A stretch of 64,000 nucleotides of DNA from Labyrinthula sp. Ha (GCA_015227615.1 JAALGZ010000004.1:186001-250000); one strand, 5' to 3'. Shown: positions 10,371-22,844, counted from the first letter of the stretch. The notes: generated from the letters alone by a model not told the origin. A program made the numbers and translations.

Positions 10371-13005
10371 GTCCTATCATGTAAAAATTAAATTTGTATT
10401 CATTATGATTTAGTAGTAGAAAGTGTTGTTAAAGATACTGTTTGGATATTTAGGTCAAAGCTACGTTCGAAATTTTTTTACATGTTGAAGTTACTCAGCG
10501 ACTCATACCTAAGAAGCAGAAGGGGAATTTCAATGGCATTTCGACCACAACTGAAAAAGAAGTAATGTCATCGAGCTTACTTGCTCCCTGCTGGCCAAAT
10601 TCCATTAATGTGCTAATGTAATTTTTCAATGATATTTGAGATGTGATCAAATGATAACTAAGTTTTTCTTAAGCTATGGCAGAACTTTCGGGTTAAGCAA
10701 GTTGAAAAAGTGTGAGAAAGATTCAATTGTTTATCCCCAAAATAACAAGGGCCTTGAATAATTGACAGAGATTATCATGTTCCAGAGGAACCAGTGTTAT
10801 GTCTTATTCAATGGTAAGTATAACCCTGAACTCAAAAACTTAAATTTTAATCAAGTTATATAGGGTTTGAAACGATATGTATATTCTTTCTTCTTTCTCT
10901 TCTTCTTTTGCTTCTGATTTTGGTACCTTTCTAACTTAGACTTTTGATATACCTTCCTTCAAACAACCATCCTAACAAAGCCCTTATCATAAAACCAAAA
11001 CTTTTACACTCAAGAAAACAATCTAACAAATCCCTTTCTCATAAGCTAAACAACTACCAACAGGATACCACAGCAACCAGAAACCACAAGAATAGCTTTT
11101 TCATGGATTAATGCTAATTATGTGTATTATGAAAAGTGTTAACAGCCTAATAGGCTGACACGTTGGGAAAATCTAGCATCAACATCTGTGTTCAAGCGTA
11201 TGGTGATTATGATGTGTATTGTACTGGTACATTAGTCAAAAAATTTGAGGAGCAGGAATGTTTGCAATTATCCCTAAAATCTAGTTTTCATTTTCAGCAG
11301 GGTATGACTTCAGCATAAATAGAATGAGCGATGGAAATGATCAGTGATTAATGTTTTGGGTTTGGCAATATCGAAGACAGTATGACATATAGAAAAAAAA
11401 TGCCTCAAAGATTTTAGCGAAAACACATGATAAGAATTCATTTACGTGGATTTGGTTAAGGTTTCTGGGTAGATCAGTATTGTTTAGACCCCGGTCTAAT
11501 TTTCATTTCCCGATAACTAGAAACAGCTCTGTTTAAGATTTTCTAACCTAAGTAAGTTCAAATTCGCTTTGTCATATCAACAGGTAACTTAATTGGAGAC
11601 ACTTGCGCTATGATAATATTTTATGTTTCTCTATACTGTATCTCTTACAATTACAATTGAAATAAGTGCTCAATCATTAAACATAGTAAAAAAAAACAGC
11701 ACGTGGAAGTAAATGAAATGGAAACTAATCATCCTTTCATGGCACTAACGCATGATGCTGAAGTTATTAATGATTTCAAAGACTCTTTCGAGAATAGATG
11801 AAGTTCAAAGTTTGAGAATATAGACTGATTACGTTATTTTCTTTATCTATTTTCTAATCTTAGTTCCTCTACTCTACCCTTGAGGTCTGAACTTTTGACA
11901 GTGATTGATATCTGCTACGAAGTGTGGCAAATAGATAAAGAAAACTATTAGAGGTAAACATAACAAATTAATTTCAGTAGCTTTAACTGAGCTATACCTG
12001 GTACTGTAGGTGACCGCAGAAACTACCGGAATGGGTATCTCCACGAATAGAACCACCCAGTTCTTGCATTTAGCAAAGATGGTGCTTCTTAAAAGATCCT
12101 CAAGAATAAAACAAAAGAAAATACACAGTTTACTTTTGGATTGTTGCTAATAACCGTGGAAAAAAGCTATATCTAAGCATTAATGAAATGTAGAGTTTCA
12201 ACATATGTTGGTAGCTTCGTTCTGAATCAACCTTCCTAATAAAATTGCTTTTACGCTCTTTTATTCAAGAACCAAAAAATGCTAATGTGCCCTAAGATTT
12301 TATTAGTTCATTTCTAGCTTAATAAAGAGCATTGTAAATTTAGTTGACAAGACCATATTATTACGTTCTATCAACAGATGTGACAGGAAGGTGTTAATGT
12401 GGCGCATTAGTTCCCCGAGATGTATACAGATGCTAATAGGATTACAAAAAAGTCTAAGAAATAAATATGTATGTTATATTTGCGGCATGTACTAGACTCT
12501 CAGTTCAACTTATTTTTTTCCAAGTTTTGGGTTTCAAAGTTGTAAACAAAATTCAAGCGTCGTGTCGTATTTATTTTCAAGCAGGAGTAAAGAGATGTCT
12601 CAAGTGTCTAGCTTCTCAGCTAGTATTTACTCAATGTAGCACACTAGGAGGTTCAGAGTTGAACAGTGTCCTAAATGTTTTTTACAGAATTTCTCTTTTG
12701 TTCAATGAGGGAAGTTTCATATTGTTCTACATTTTGGGTAATCTGAACACAATATGTCCAAAATATAAATAAACAAAATTGTGTCCAAAACAAGAACATG
12801 GCCATTATAGACATTTATTGAAATGAAAGTGTACGAAGAAACACAAAATGTAACTCTTCGCATAGTTATCGCCTAATCGTCTCCCCAGAAGAACACATTT
12901 CGATTGTTCTTGCTGTATGGTACGGTGTATTTTTAATTTTAGATATTTCATAAGCAGTTTCCCTTAATCTTCTGGAACAGACATATTCTGGAGACAACAA
13001 TACAA
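10371..13005. other. intergenic, 2.6 kb, no gene supported
   Basis: Mostly AT-rich. A short ATG frame near 10480-10565 (starting MLKLLSDSYLRSRRG) and a C-rich stretch at about 10960-11090 look less random than their surroundings, but neither yields a recognisable product. The frames at 11874-12056 and 12467-12772 have no motif and the composition of non-coding DNA. Confidence 0.4.
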
Positions 13006-14007
13006 ATGATAAACACGAATATTATAGATAACAAGTTTAGTATAAAGCACAAAAAAATTGGATATGGAGCTTTTTCAAAAATTCTACAAATTGAAGACAA
13101 CAATTCTAAAACGATTTTTGCTCTCAAACTTGTTGAAATCTCTTCTACTAAACAGTTGAAGTGCATTCAAAATGAAGCCAAGGTACTAATGTCCTTACAA
13201 AACTCTCATAACTCAATTGTTCAGTTAATTGAAGTATTTGAGGATATTAAGAACTATTATTTAATTCTAGAATTTTGCTGGGGAGATTTATATAAGTTGT
13301 GCTGTGAGAAAAGATACAAGTTTAAAGAAGATGAAGAAGATTTCAAATGGAGTTCAGTGTTTACAGAACACGAGGTAAAAATAGTTGCTTCAAAACTTAT
13401 TTCAGCTCTTTGTTTCTTAAGCTCAAAAGGAGTTTGTCACAGAGATATAAAACTAGAAAATATTTTACTTCGTGATGAAACTGACTTGAACTCAATAGCA
13501 CTTTGTGATTTTGGATTTGCGACGAAAGTATCAAAGGAACAAAGTATTAGTGGACTTGATCTATTTTGTGGAACTATTTTTTATCAAGCACCTGAAATAT
13601 TGTTTTTAAAACCAAGCGAAAGTTATGGATATAAATGTGATATATTCAGTCTAGGTGTTGTTTGTTATATTTTAGTTGCAGGAAAATATTTTGTTTCTGG
13701 CTTATTTCAACTTTGTCAACCGCATGAAGTTCATTTAGATTATAACTCAAAATTATCTCAAATACAAAGTATTAATGAAGAATCTTTTGGGCAGTTGAAA
13801 GAAGAAAATGTGTTGTTGAAAGAAATTGAAATATGTTTAAGTAATCAAGAAGCTGTGGATGCGAGTTTTGATGAAGTTGACTGCTCGTCTGATGGAGTTA
13901 GTTTTATTAAGAAGCTACTTAAAATAGATCCAATAGATAGAATTAGTTATGAATCCTTGACACAAGAAAACTGGTATAAAATACAAAGCGTGGAATTATG
14001 CACCTAA
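13006..14007 (+). CDS. Ser/Thr protein kinase, CAMK-like
   Basis: 333 residues, ATG start, intronless; almost the entire protein is kinase domain. The catalytic features are present: glycine loop GYGAFS (19-24), ATP-binding Lys41 in FALK, a likely alpha-C Glu57, catalytic loop HRDIKLEN (145-152), DFG (168-170), APE (195-197), Asp212 in the F-helix motif and Arg312 near the end. All key residues are intact, so it should be active. The segment after subdomain IX (about 225-295) is longer than usual and holds an acidic insert. The activation loop has a CGTIFYQAPE motif like that of the second kinase in the window, suggesting that the two are distant paralogs. Overall shape resembles CAMK or AMPK-type kinases, but no regulatory domain is attached. 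Substrates cannot be predicted. The next gene starts 344 bases downstream on the same strand. Confidence 0.9.
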   Translation: MINTNIIDNKFSIKHKKIGYGAFSKILQIEDNNSKTIFALKLVEISSTKQLKCIQNEAKVLMSLQNSHNSIVQLIEVFEDIKNYYLILEFCWGDLYKLCCEKRYKFKEDEEDFKWSSVFTEHEVKIVASKLISALCFLSSKGVCHRDIKLENILLRDETDLNSIALCDFGFATKVSKEQSISGLDLFCGTIFYQAPEILFLKPSESYGYKCDIFSLGVVCYILVAGKYFVSGLFQLCQPHEVHLDYNSKLSQIQSINEESFGQLKEENVLLKEIEICLSNQEAVDASFDEVDCSSDGVSFIKKLLKIDPIDRISYESLTQENWYKIQSVELCT

Positions 14008-14351
14008 GTTTCTTCCGCTTTAGCTTTTACTTGCTTATAAATATAGGTTAAAAACTGATCCCGTAATAATTTCCCAGGTAATGTAAAATTATTTAGCTTA
14101 TATATATATTAAAGCAACATAAATTGTTTTTAAAACTCTTAATAACTCAACTTTTTCAAATTGTGTATTCCTCTAATGTCTAAACTGGACACATTATTTG
14201 GAGATTTTTCTACTAATATATTTTGGGTAACATTGATAATTCTCAAATTATTGGTTAGTGATATTCATTTGATTGGATGAATAGTAGGAACGAAAAGTTC
14301 CGTTGAGAAAAATATTGTTGAAATAAATATATTGAAAAAAGATAGAAGAAA
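14008..14351. other. intergenic spacer
   Basis: AT-rich spacer with a TATATATA run near 14100. It is the 5' flank of the next gene; nothing else is seen. Confidence 0.5.
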
Positions 14352-15551
14352 ATGAATTCCAATCAGTTAAATGAGGTGTTGCGTTATTATATTAAATCAA
14401 AAAATACCCTCATTCTTTCCAAAACTATCGGTGCACCGGTGAAAGTGGGCAAAGTATTCTTACAGGCTTTAACTGAAAGGTTCAATGCCGTTTCAATTAA
14501 GGTTCTTAAATTTGAAACACTTACAAAAGATGATGTGGATAAATATTATGATGCAATTAAATTTATTCTTGAAAATTGTAATGCTTTGGTTGATGTGTAT
14601 TTCGATTCAACTTTTTCGAAACCAGACTCTTTGCTTAGACTTTTTGGGTTGCTTACAGAAAGCTGCCAAAATGTAAAAATAATACATTTCCTAAAACTAG
14701 ATCCAGCTTCATTTACAAAAGAAGAAACAAAAATGTTTTTTAAAAGTATAATTAAACTGAATAAATTGGAAGAAATTGATATCGTTGATTTAAAGAGAGC
14801 AAGGAAACAGGTAATGAACTTTTTTGCACAGCAGATTGTAAAAACTTGCTCAATAGACCGGATGAGAAACATATGTATCTTAAGATTGCTTCCACTCTCG
14901 AAAGTTTTTGTTTCGCTATTGAAGCATCCGAAATCTTTGTTTGAGCATTTGAGTCTAGCTGAGCTTTATGTGAAGGATGAGTCAGAACTAAGAGAACTTA
15001 ATAAGTTTCTCTTGACACTTATAATGAATGGTGATGAAGCGCGTTCAGTTACTCTTCGTACCTATCTTCCTGACCGGGTTTACAGAGAGGTTGGAGCTTT
15101 TCTTTTCTTGGCATCAAAAGCATTGGAGAAAGGTCGTCTAATTGATTTTGATCTCAAACTAGTTGTTTTAGTTCCTTCACAATATCAGACATTTTCTTTT
15201 CTCCTTCAGATGATTAATATTTATCTAAACTCACGACATAAAAGTATTTTCACAGTAGAGTTTGGTATGAGAAAGGGAGTTAGAATACTTACTCGACTTC
15301 CAAGAGTACGAGGTCTTCGTAGAAAAGGTAGGGTAAACAGATTTACTACTACAGAGTTACTCCAACAGCGTTTAGTAAATAAAATGGAGTTTGTTGCAAA
15401 GATGTCGCCTTGCTTGGTTTTTTTTCAGAGGAAACCAAACTGGAAAAGTACATTATTTACGCTGTGTAAGGATGCATCGAAGTATCAAAATTTCTTGATC
15501 AATGAACTTAGGCCAGTAGATATCAAGTGGTCAGGAATCGTGGCGTGTTAG
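14352..15551 (+). CDS. hypothetical soluble protein, leucine-rich-repeat-like
   Basis: 399 residues, ATG start, no intron needed. I do not recognise the family. The protein lacks a signal peptide and clear membrane helices. It is rich in Leu and Ile and has repeated patterns of the kind seen in ribonuclease-inhibitor-type LRR folds, such as NCNALVDVYFDSTF, NVKIIHFLKL and LEEIDIVDL at irregular spacing, so an LRR-like solenoid is possible. A basic patch lies at about 315-330 (LPRVRGLRRKGRVNR), which could bind nucleic acid or acidic partners. It follows the kinase on the same strand. No cofactor or catalytic motif is visible. The coding call rests on length, codon composition and a compact ATG-to-stop frame; the function is open. 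Confidence 0.75.
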   Translation: MNSNQLNEVLRYYIKSKNTLILSKTIGAPVKVGKVFLQALTERFNAVSIKVLKFETLTKDDVDKYYDAIKFILENCNALVDVYFDSTFSKPDSLLRLFGLLTESCQNVKIIHFLKLDPASFTKEETKMFFKSIIKLNKLEEIDIVDLKRARKQVMNFFAQQIVKTCSIDRMRNICILRLLPLSKVFVSLLKHPKSLFEHLSLAELYVKDESELRELNKFLLTLIMNGDEARSVTLRTYLPDRVYREVGAFLFLASKALEKGRLIDFDLKLVVLVPSQYQTFSFLLQMINIYLNSRHKSIFTVEFGMRKGVRILTRLPRVRGLRRKGRVNRFTTTELLQQRLVNKMEFVAKMSPCLVFFQRKPNWKSTLFTLCKDASKYQNFLINELRPVDIKWSGIVAC

Positions 15552-15673
15552 TATTTTTGCGCTATTTTTTATTCTGTTGTTTTAATAAGAAATATCACAA
15601 CAAGAAATAGTTATAAAATCTGTCCATCTTTCGTACTACTAGTTTCAAATCGGTAAATCACACGCTTTTCCAG

Positions 15674-15877
15674 GTTATCCTTGATTATGCGGCTTCCAGC
15701 AGCAATGACCAGGTGACACTGTTAGCTCTTGCACTTTTTGTTGGAATTCTTCTTTTTCTTATGTATTCTTTAGCATTTCAATTTATATTTGAGCAAGGTA
15801 TGAATGCTCTTTGGTTGCTTTGTATAGCTCTATTGTGTCTAGTTATGGCCCTATTCTACCAACTAAAATGTTCATAA
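15674..15877 (+). CDS. exon encoding a small two-helix membrane protein (start not found)
   Basis: An open frame of 67 codons ends in TAA at 15875-15877. It encodes a short polar stretch (DYAASSSNDQ), a helix (VTLLALALFVGILLFLMYSL), a short loop (FQFIFEQG) and a second helix (MNALWLLCIALLCLVMALF). This regular hairpin of two helices looks like a genuine small membrane protein. It has no in-frame ATG before the first helix. The sequence just upstream (15660-15673) is a pyrimidine-rich tract ending in CCAG, so this is probably a terminal exon whose first exon I cannot place. The alternative ATG at 15761 would cut the first helix. It lies 123 bases after the previous gene and might be its last exon, but joining them would need a longer intron than the others here. 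Confidence 0.4.
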   Translation, partial: VILDYAASSSNDQVTLLALALFVGILLFLMYSLAFQFIFEQGMNALWLLCIALLCLVMALFYQLKCS

Positions 15878-18289
15878 CAAAAAAATATCTCAAGTGATAG
15901 GCTTCTTCAATACAGGTTTATCTTATGTTCTAGAATAAAATTTAATATTTCTCTTAAAGTCCAGCTGTCAAGCTCTTGGCAGTTAGTTTCAATCTTTTAG
16001 AAGCTAATGTGGATAGAAGAACTCCTTACACCAAATAATTCCCTGATCCAATCTATTCTTAAGACTTGCTTTCCCTGTTTCTAACTTCTATTTTCTATTT
16101 TCCTTTTACATTTTATTTCATCCTGTAAATCTTGCGCTTATCTCTTTCGGAATTGTTTCAATTTTGGTCTATGGAACCTGTTGCCCATTTTGGACATCAG
16201 ATCACATCTTCTTACTAATAAACTTTTATACTTGGTGTGAACTCATGATGTTTCTGTAATAAACCAGGATTATAATATTATACAATCGACAACTGTGTTA
16301 TGCACAGATATTTATGAAAGGGCATTTGGCAAGAATACTCCCAAGGGATAAAGCCCCTGTTGCTTTTTGGGAATGTTGGTATAAACTAACAAAGAAACAT
16401 ATATTTAAGTAGTACACACTATATGTGTATAGTGTTAATGCTGTAAAATCGTGAATTATGCAAAGACGGTTTAATCACAATCAGCAACGTTTGTTGACCA
16501 TATTCTCTCGTTGGAAGCCCGGTTAATTTGCAGGTTGTATATAGAAAGGAGAAAATCATAGCAGTAGGTTGCAACAGTTTTACAAATTTATTTTGATACA
16601 GAAATAGACTTAAAGTAACAAGTTAGAATGAAAATAAGAATAAAAGAGTGAAAATAGTGCTATAGTTACTTTAAAATAAGAAATACTTGATTAGTTTTTT
16701 ATTTCGCTCAACATATTTACTAGTTGTAAGAAACCTTGCGTTAAATTCATGTGATCATATGCACTACCTAAGACTGCTGGTCTTTGGTACCTTCCCTTTA
16801 ATTAAGAGAACAGGTTAGTTTTGACATAGCTAGAAGTAAAATGAGCGATATCCCTGTTCTTATAAACTATTCTTAGTCTTTTTTTAGTCCAGTAAAACAC
16901 ACCTAGCAAAGTTGATATAAGTAATATTTCCAGGTCGTTGCGGTAGAAAATATGCAAAGTAATAATATGGATTCCCATAAGACACAAGATTTTTTTTTCA
17001 TATGTAGAATATATTGAGTTTCTTCATAGTGACCGTACTTTGATAGGGATCACTAAGAGTGAGTAGTTCAAAGCAATCGGGATGTAATTCAGGATTTTCA
17101 AAATCCTCATCTTCTTCTGAAGTGTGAGCAGCTTAAGAAAAAGCTATATCGGTCCAAAAATATATATTTTACAGCACTCTGGTATTAAATACAACTTTTC
17201 TCAAAATAATATTTTCCTCTATATACCTTCCAGAGAGTTACAAGAAACGTTTAGTGTTTAGTAAACTTGGCTTAAGACCTTTCTCCGTCAAGTTCAAGAA
17301 TCTAACATTCCTAGATAGTAGACCACACAAGGAAATATACTTAAAGGGTTTCTTTAAGTCAAAACGAGAATCGTAGAAAGGTTGAACTATGTAAGATTTA
17401 CACGAATACTTTTCATTAGACGTGTATAAGACACACAGAGACAGAAATATAGGAATGTGGATCAGAATATTCTGCCTAGGCTTAAGGAGTAAAATGTGAA
17501 TACCCATTTCCACCACATCTGATATATTATAGAATCCATGAAATCTTTTTCACTTTTAAACTAGATAAGAATTCTCGCATAATTAGTTCATTTTCTGTTA
17601 ATTTGTAAACTGAAAACAACTCGTTTGATGTTCAAATTACTAGAGCTAACAACAACTTAGTACAACTTTACGTTGACAACCCGAATGATGAAATAACATA
17701 GAATTACTAATAAACTAGTCCCAAACTAAGAGCTTGTTTCCTTAATGAAACAATTTGTAGATTCAAAATAACCTTCGTCCCAATAAATATCTCTAAACAT
17801 ACACTACGAAGTCAGAGCAATGTGAATATATGTGAAGATATTAATGCAAGTAATGGAAATTTTTACTTAGTCTTCATGGAACAAAATTATTTTGCTTACT
17901 ATTTCTAGGTAAATAGTTAAGCCTTGTTGGGATTGGAATGAGGTTAATTCCAAGAGAAAACTTTTTTCACTTTTGGTTAGCTTTGATTAGTATATAATTA
18001 TTGCAGTAGTATACAAGTAAAGTAGTTTTTTATTCTTGTGAAAATCTACGAAAGTTGGGTTTATTGATTTTCAAAATATTATCGGTTCTACATTGATAGA
18101 TGTAATTGAAGTATATAAGAACGGTGTTCAGTATGTTTGTCTTAATAATCGCAAATAACAAAAAAAAATCGGAGTTGGAAGATTGTGATTAATTAAACGT
18201 TAAGAGCTTAAAAAAATCCGATGGGAAAGATATCTTCATTTATATGACCGATGTGTAATGGGAAAGTAAACTTCTAAACAGAGGAAATC
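15878..18289. other. intergenic, AT-rich
   Basis: No gene supported. Frames at 16802-16987 and 17238-17516 (- strand) have no recognisable motif and ordinary intergenic composition. Confidence 0.45.
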
Positions 18290-19710
18290 AAGGCTCTAAC
18301 AGCAGAATACCGGACCAAGATACACACATAGGTGCTTACACATCTATGAAACAAACTGGCACCTGGAAAAACTTAAAATTTTGTACAGTATTCAAGGAGA
18401 GAAAAACATTTAAGCCAATACCATAAAAATAGATTTGTATGCCACATGGATTTTATCAGAGGTTATTTCTCCTGTGAAACTCTCTTGTTTTTTTTAGAGG
18501 TTACATTCGGTAATTTACCATGTGTGACGGATTTTCTTCGTGACTGCATCATTGGATTGAGACAAAATTTTGTTTCGTTACTGATGAATGTGTCAGTTTA
18601 AAACCGTTTTAGTTAAGAAGGATTCTTCGCCATTATTATTAAGTTTGTTTTTGCACGGTAACTCATTTAGGATAAATTTGCTCTTTTCATGTTGACGGGA
18701 GTTGAACTAGCTATTACCCACAAAATAAGTAAACTATAGCATTTATTTAATTTCTCAGATCAACCTGAAAGAAATCTCAGATTTTGTATTTGAAAAGTCT
18801 TAGCCACCTATGAAATATAAAAAAATATATAAATGATACTATGGTGATAGTGGAGATGAACATGAGATCGCTGATCCATTATACTGGTAGAAGTACATTT
18901 ATCCTTACATGACTTTAATTTTAGTAGTAGATAACACCCTATGAAACAGTTCTTATTGGAATAATCTTACTCATCCAATTCAAAAATATTTTACAATTCC
19001 TTATATAATCTCAAACAAAAGTAGCAATAGCCCTGATCTAGAGCGATGTAAAGTAAAGGTGAAGAATTTTGTAGTAAGAAGTAACTTGAGCAATCTTATG
19101 GCTAAACTTAATATTTTTCAGAACGTGATCAGTCAAAATCAAATACTCTGAAGATATCAAGTGCATAAGTGGATAGCAGAACCTATTGGGTAAAGTCTTA
19201 ATATCACATATAGGATGTTTTATTATTTTTGTAGCCATGAGAACAGCGAGACAATCCTTAAGACCTAACATTACTTAGAAGCAAGAGTCAGGTTTACATG
19301 AGCGACTCAAAGGTACTCACCAACCTACTTATTAGCTATATTGACAAAAAGTGAAATAATATCAGGTAAGAAGCTAAATAGAATAAGTGCATCTTGACCC
19401 AAAGGCCCAAAGTATAAATTTGCAACTGCCAAAATTGAGTGCTATTTTGACTGCTTCCAGCTAAAATGTATGTTGAACTCTAAGATTGACATGAAGTTTC
19501 AGAGTTTCTAACCCATAACCCACCCAAAATAAAAGCCAAACAATATTGAAAGGCTGAATATAATGCAACCATCTCAGAAGAGTAGGCCATCATGCACCAG
19601 ATAGTATGATTTAGAAAAATGATAGCTGATCCATATTGAAAGCATCAACTTTCTATATTCCATTTTCAAGACATGTATGAAGTAAAGTAAGTAGTATATT
19701 CTTGTGCACA
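18290..19710 (+). mobile_element. LTR retrotransposon fossil, Ty1/copia-type pol remnant
   Basis: A heavily decayed stretch whose two ends resemble copia polyprotein landmarks in the correct order and spacing. Near 18345-18375 there is the MKQTGTWKNL motif, typical of the start of copia reverse transcriptase. Near 19535-19600 there is a KAEYNATISEE-type motif, typical of the copia RNase H. The separation of about 1.2 kb fits the distance in intact elements. Between them I see no clear catalytic motif. No LTRs or target duplication could be recognised. It carries many breaks and looks old. Call made by eye. Confidence 0.38.
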
Positions 19711-21785
19711 TGAATATATTTACTAGGGGTTAATGGTACGCTGATTTTTTAAAAAATAATTTATATATATAAGCTTCATCCAGCCCATCTTGCATTTGTG
19801 CCATATTGTGCAACTTTGTATTTTCGTAAATATGCTAAGATTTGAGTTTCGGCTTAAATTATGTTAGAATATAGCACTAAGAAAAAAAAGATAGTGTAAC
19901 TTCCGTCACTTCTTGTTCTACCGTATATATATAAACTTTTACTTTCGTAGTAACATTTTTTTCTCTGTAGCAACGACGTCTTAGCCTGAACTCTTCAAAT
20001 AAATCATTCTGGTACAAGATTTGAGAATTCCTGAGTTGATTCGTTGCAACTAAGTGTGTATGTTGTTTTGTTCTTACTTTCTTTCTTATTCTTCTAACTA
20101 AATGATCCTTGAATCCGCATTTAATACCACTTTGTCTATGGAAATAATGTTGCTACCTTATATTTTCATTTTTACTTCAATCTTCAGCTAACTTGTGTTT
20201 ATTGTCTATAAGACGGTCAGACAGCTATTGTTAAGGTAACCAAATTTGTTTTTCATATAACTGAATTGTGCTACTATTTCTTTAATGATGCAATTTTTTT
20301 AAAGAAAGATTAGTTCTTCTGACATGTAGCAATTCATGGGCTTTGTTCTGGGAAACCAAGATGCTGGTAACTTGAAAACATCCAATAAGTAAAGGGGTAT
20401 CAATAAAATTAGCTTCATAATAAAACAACCGCGTCCTGAACTAGGACTCTCATTAAGCCAGAATGATACTTACAAGATGAGGAAGCTTAGACTCTGCTAT
20501 TTGGAATCTAAAATTAAATCATAATTATAGCGTGTAAATTTATTTCTATCCTATCCCATTACACAGAGAACAGGAAAATGACGTTTCTAAATAGAACATG
20601 GAATTTATCTTCATCAAAATTGCACTAAACACTTAAAGCAATTTATTAATATGTTTCCTCTATCATTGTGTACTTTCTAGTTCTGAGTGAATTTTGTTTC
20701 TACATGCGATGCTAATGATTGAGCAAGTTAACTTTCTTAAAGAAATTTGTGAATAGTTCTCACTTGGAGCACAATTCTGCAAAAATTTGACTCTCCGCTA
20801 CTTGCCCTAAGAACTACTGGTGTCTTGCATAGGCTCTCTTATAGTTATTCTAGAGATTCTAACTCTTTCGCAATGATATCACATAAATTAAGTGTACTTC
20901 AGAAGACTTCTCTACATAGTGATAGCTGCTATTTAATCTCCAATTGGACATTCACAGAAGCTTAGTTGTAAATGTTCAAGATATGTAAACTTGTTGTTGC
21001 TGCTTTTATCTATATTTTTTATTTTAAATCTCTTGGAGGATTTGTGATAACCCATTTTTGGGCTAGTGGTCATACATATCATTTTAAGCAATCCAATATG
21101 CAAGAAGGAATTACTACTGCATGACAAGATATTGGATATAAAGTCTACATAGCTTCGTAAATACCTAGTATGATGTTGAGTTCAGACAGAAAACTTTTTC
21201 AAGAAGCCACTCTCATCTGAAAGAGACATAACAGAGTAGAAATAAAGCATTGTTTATGAAAACTATTTGACTCGTCCAAGTTTCTTGTTGAAACTGGACA
21301 TAGAAAACAAAGAACTGTCGTAAAATATTAAGTACTCACTGCTATATATCCTTGAATAATACGTATATATATGGGAAAACTGCAAAGTTTTCCTTGAAGG
21401 AATGGTTTTTTTCTGGGTTTATTAGACATATTATTGTCTTTTTTGTATCCCAAAAAATGAGGACCTAGGAATGTCCGGATTGTACACAGGGTTATTTCAA
21501 ACAACCAATTGCAATATTACGCTGTATATACTTAGATATTGGAACTATAGAAGAAAATATTGTTAAAAGCACAAAAAGCACATAGGATAACTAAATGAAA
21601 GTTTCCGGTATTTCAATACTGTTATGCAAACAGAACCCTGTCAGTTTTAGCCATTGTTCGGAACTGTAGTTAAACTGCAAATACAGTGTGTGTCGAATTT
21701 ACCAGCACGTGTCCGTTAAAGACAGACAATTAACTTCTTCAACTCCCAAAAAAAAGAACAGAGTAAAATAAAACTAACAAAAAAT
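19711..21785. other. intergenic, AT-rich
   Basis: No gene supported. The - strand frame at 20933-21127 has no motif. The last 100 bases form the A-rich 5' flank of the second kinase. Confidence 0.45.
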
Positions 21786-22844
21786 ATGATCCAAAAATTA
21801 AAGAATAAAAGTAAAACTGGACTGTTGGGTAACTTTGGAAGCCTCATTCGGTCAAAAGGTTCAAGTAAGTACAACCGAACATCAACTTTCTACGAAACTA
21901 CGCGGGGGCAACCTCTTGGGGATATTGAACAGTTCTTGGAAGAGTATGAACTTACTGCTGAAGGATTAGGTTTTGGAATGACTGGCGTTGTTCAAAAATG
22001 CATTAGATTAAAAGATGATAAAGTTTTTGCAGTAAAACAGCAAAGCAAGTGTGCAATTAACCAATACGATTTAGACTGCTACCACCTGGAAGCAGAACTA
22101 ATGCAAGGATTTAAACACCGAAATTTAGTTTCAAGTATTGGATTTTATGAAGATTCGTTGGATATTTATACTATTATGCATATGGCTCACGGAGGAAATC
22201 TTGATCAAGAAATTTGTAGTAGAAAAACTCTTCGTTTGTCAGAATTTGAGACCCTATTGGTAATTAAACAACTTATTTCAGCTTTAGATTATCTCAACAA
22301 AAAAAATATTGTACATAGAGATTTAAAACTAGATCAAGTTTTGCTTGAAAAACCAGGTGATTTATCTCACATTTTACTTGCAGATTTTGGATATGCAGCA
22401 CAAAGTAAGGTTGAAAACTTTGAAGAAGATTTATTTACAACAAGATGCGGAAGTATTGTTTATCAAGCACCAGAAGTTGTAAACCCTTCTATTAATAGTT
22501 ATTCATATAAATGTGATATTTGGAGTTTAGGAATTATGACTTATGCTTTACTTTGTGGATTTATTCCATGTGGACTTTCTGTAGTTAATTTAAATCCTGC
22601 TTCTTGGATTGGAAAACAATTTATAGAAGGTGAAGTTTGTGATGAAGTTGCGAGTCATTTACATATTACTCTTCAAACTGAGGGATATTTTGTTTTTCAT
22701 CCAGAAAATATATGGAGTAACATTTCTTCTGAAGCAAAGTTTTTTATTCATAGTTTACTTCAAGTTGATCCAAAAACACGACCAAATTATACACAGATAC
22801 AAGCTTCAAACTGGTTAAAAGAAAATAGTGAGGATAAAATATAG
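21786..22844 (+). CDS. Ser/Thr protein kinase with altered catalytic loop
   Basis: 352 residues, ATG start, intronless. A basic and polar N-terminal tail of about 50 residues precedes the kinase domain. The glycine loop is GLGFGMTG (60-67), the ATP lysine is Lys84 in FAVK, DFG is at 200-202, and APE at 228-230 within CGSIVYQAPE. The structural Asp244 and Arg332 are present. The catalytic loop reads HRDLKLDQ (177-184): the Asn that normally binds the second metal ion is replaced by Gln184, so metal handling or activity may be changed. The general fold is CAMK-like and similar to the kinase at 13006-14007, most obviously in the activation loop. It ends only 30 bases from the end of the RPA12 gene on the opposite strand. 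No regulatory domain is attached. Substrate unknown. Confidence 0.88.
   Translation: MIQKLKNKSKTGLLGNFGSLIRSKGSSKYNRTSTFYETTRGQPLGDIEQFLEEYELTAEGLGFGMTGVVQKCIRLKDDKVFAVKQQSKCAINQYDLDCYHLEAELMQGFKHRNLVSSIGFYEDSLDIYTIMHMAHGGNLDQEICSRKTLRLSEFETLLVIKQLISALDYLNKKNIVHRDLKLDQVLLEKPGDLSHILLADFGYAAQSKVENFEEDLFTTRCGSIVYQAPEVVNPSINSYSYKCDIWSLGIMTYALLCGFIPCGLSVVNLNPASWIGKQFIEGEVCDEVASHLHITLQTEGYFVFHPENIWSNISSEAKFFIHSLLQVDPKTRPNYTQIQASNWLKENSEDKI

Noticed and set aside
12467-12772. 101-codon + strand frame
   Set aside because: No motif, unstructured composition, and a length expected by chance in the long intergenic tract.
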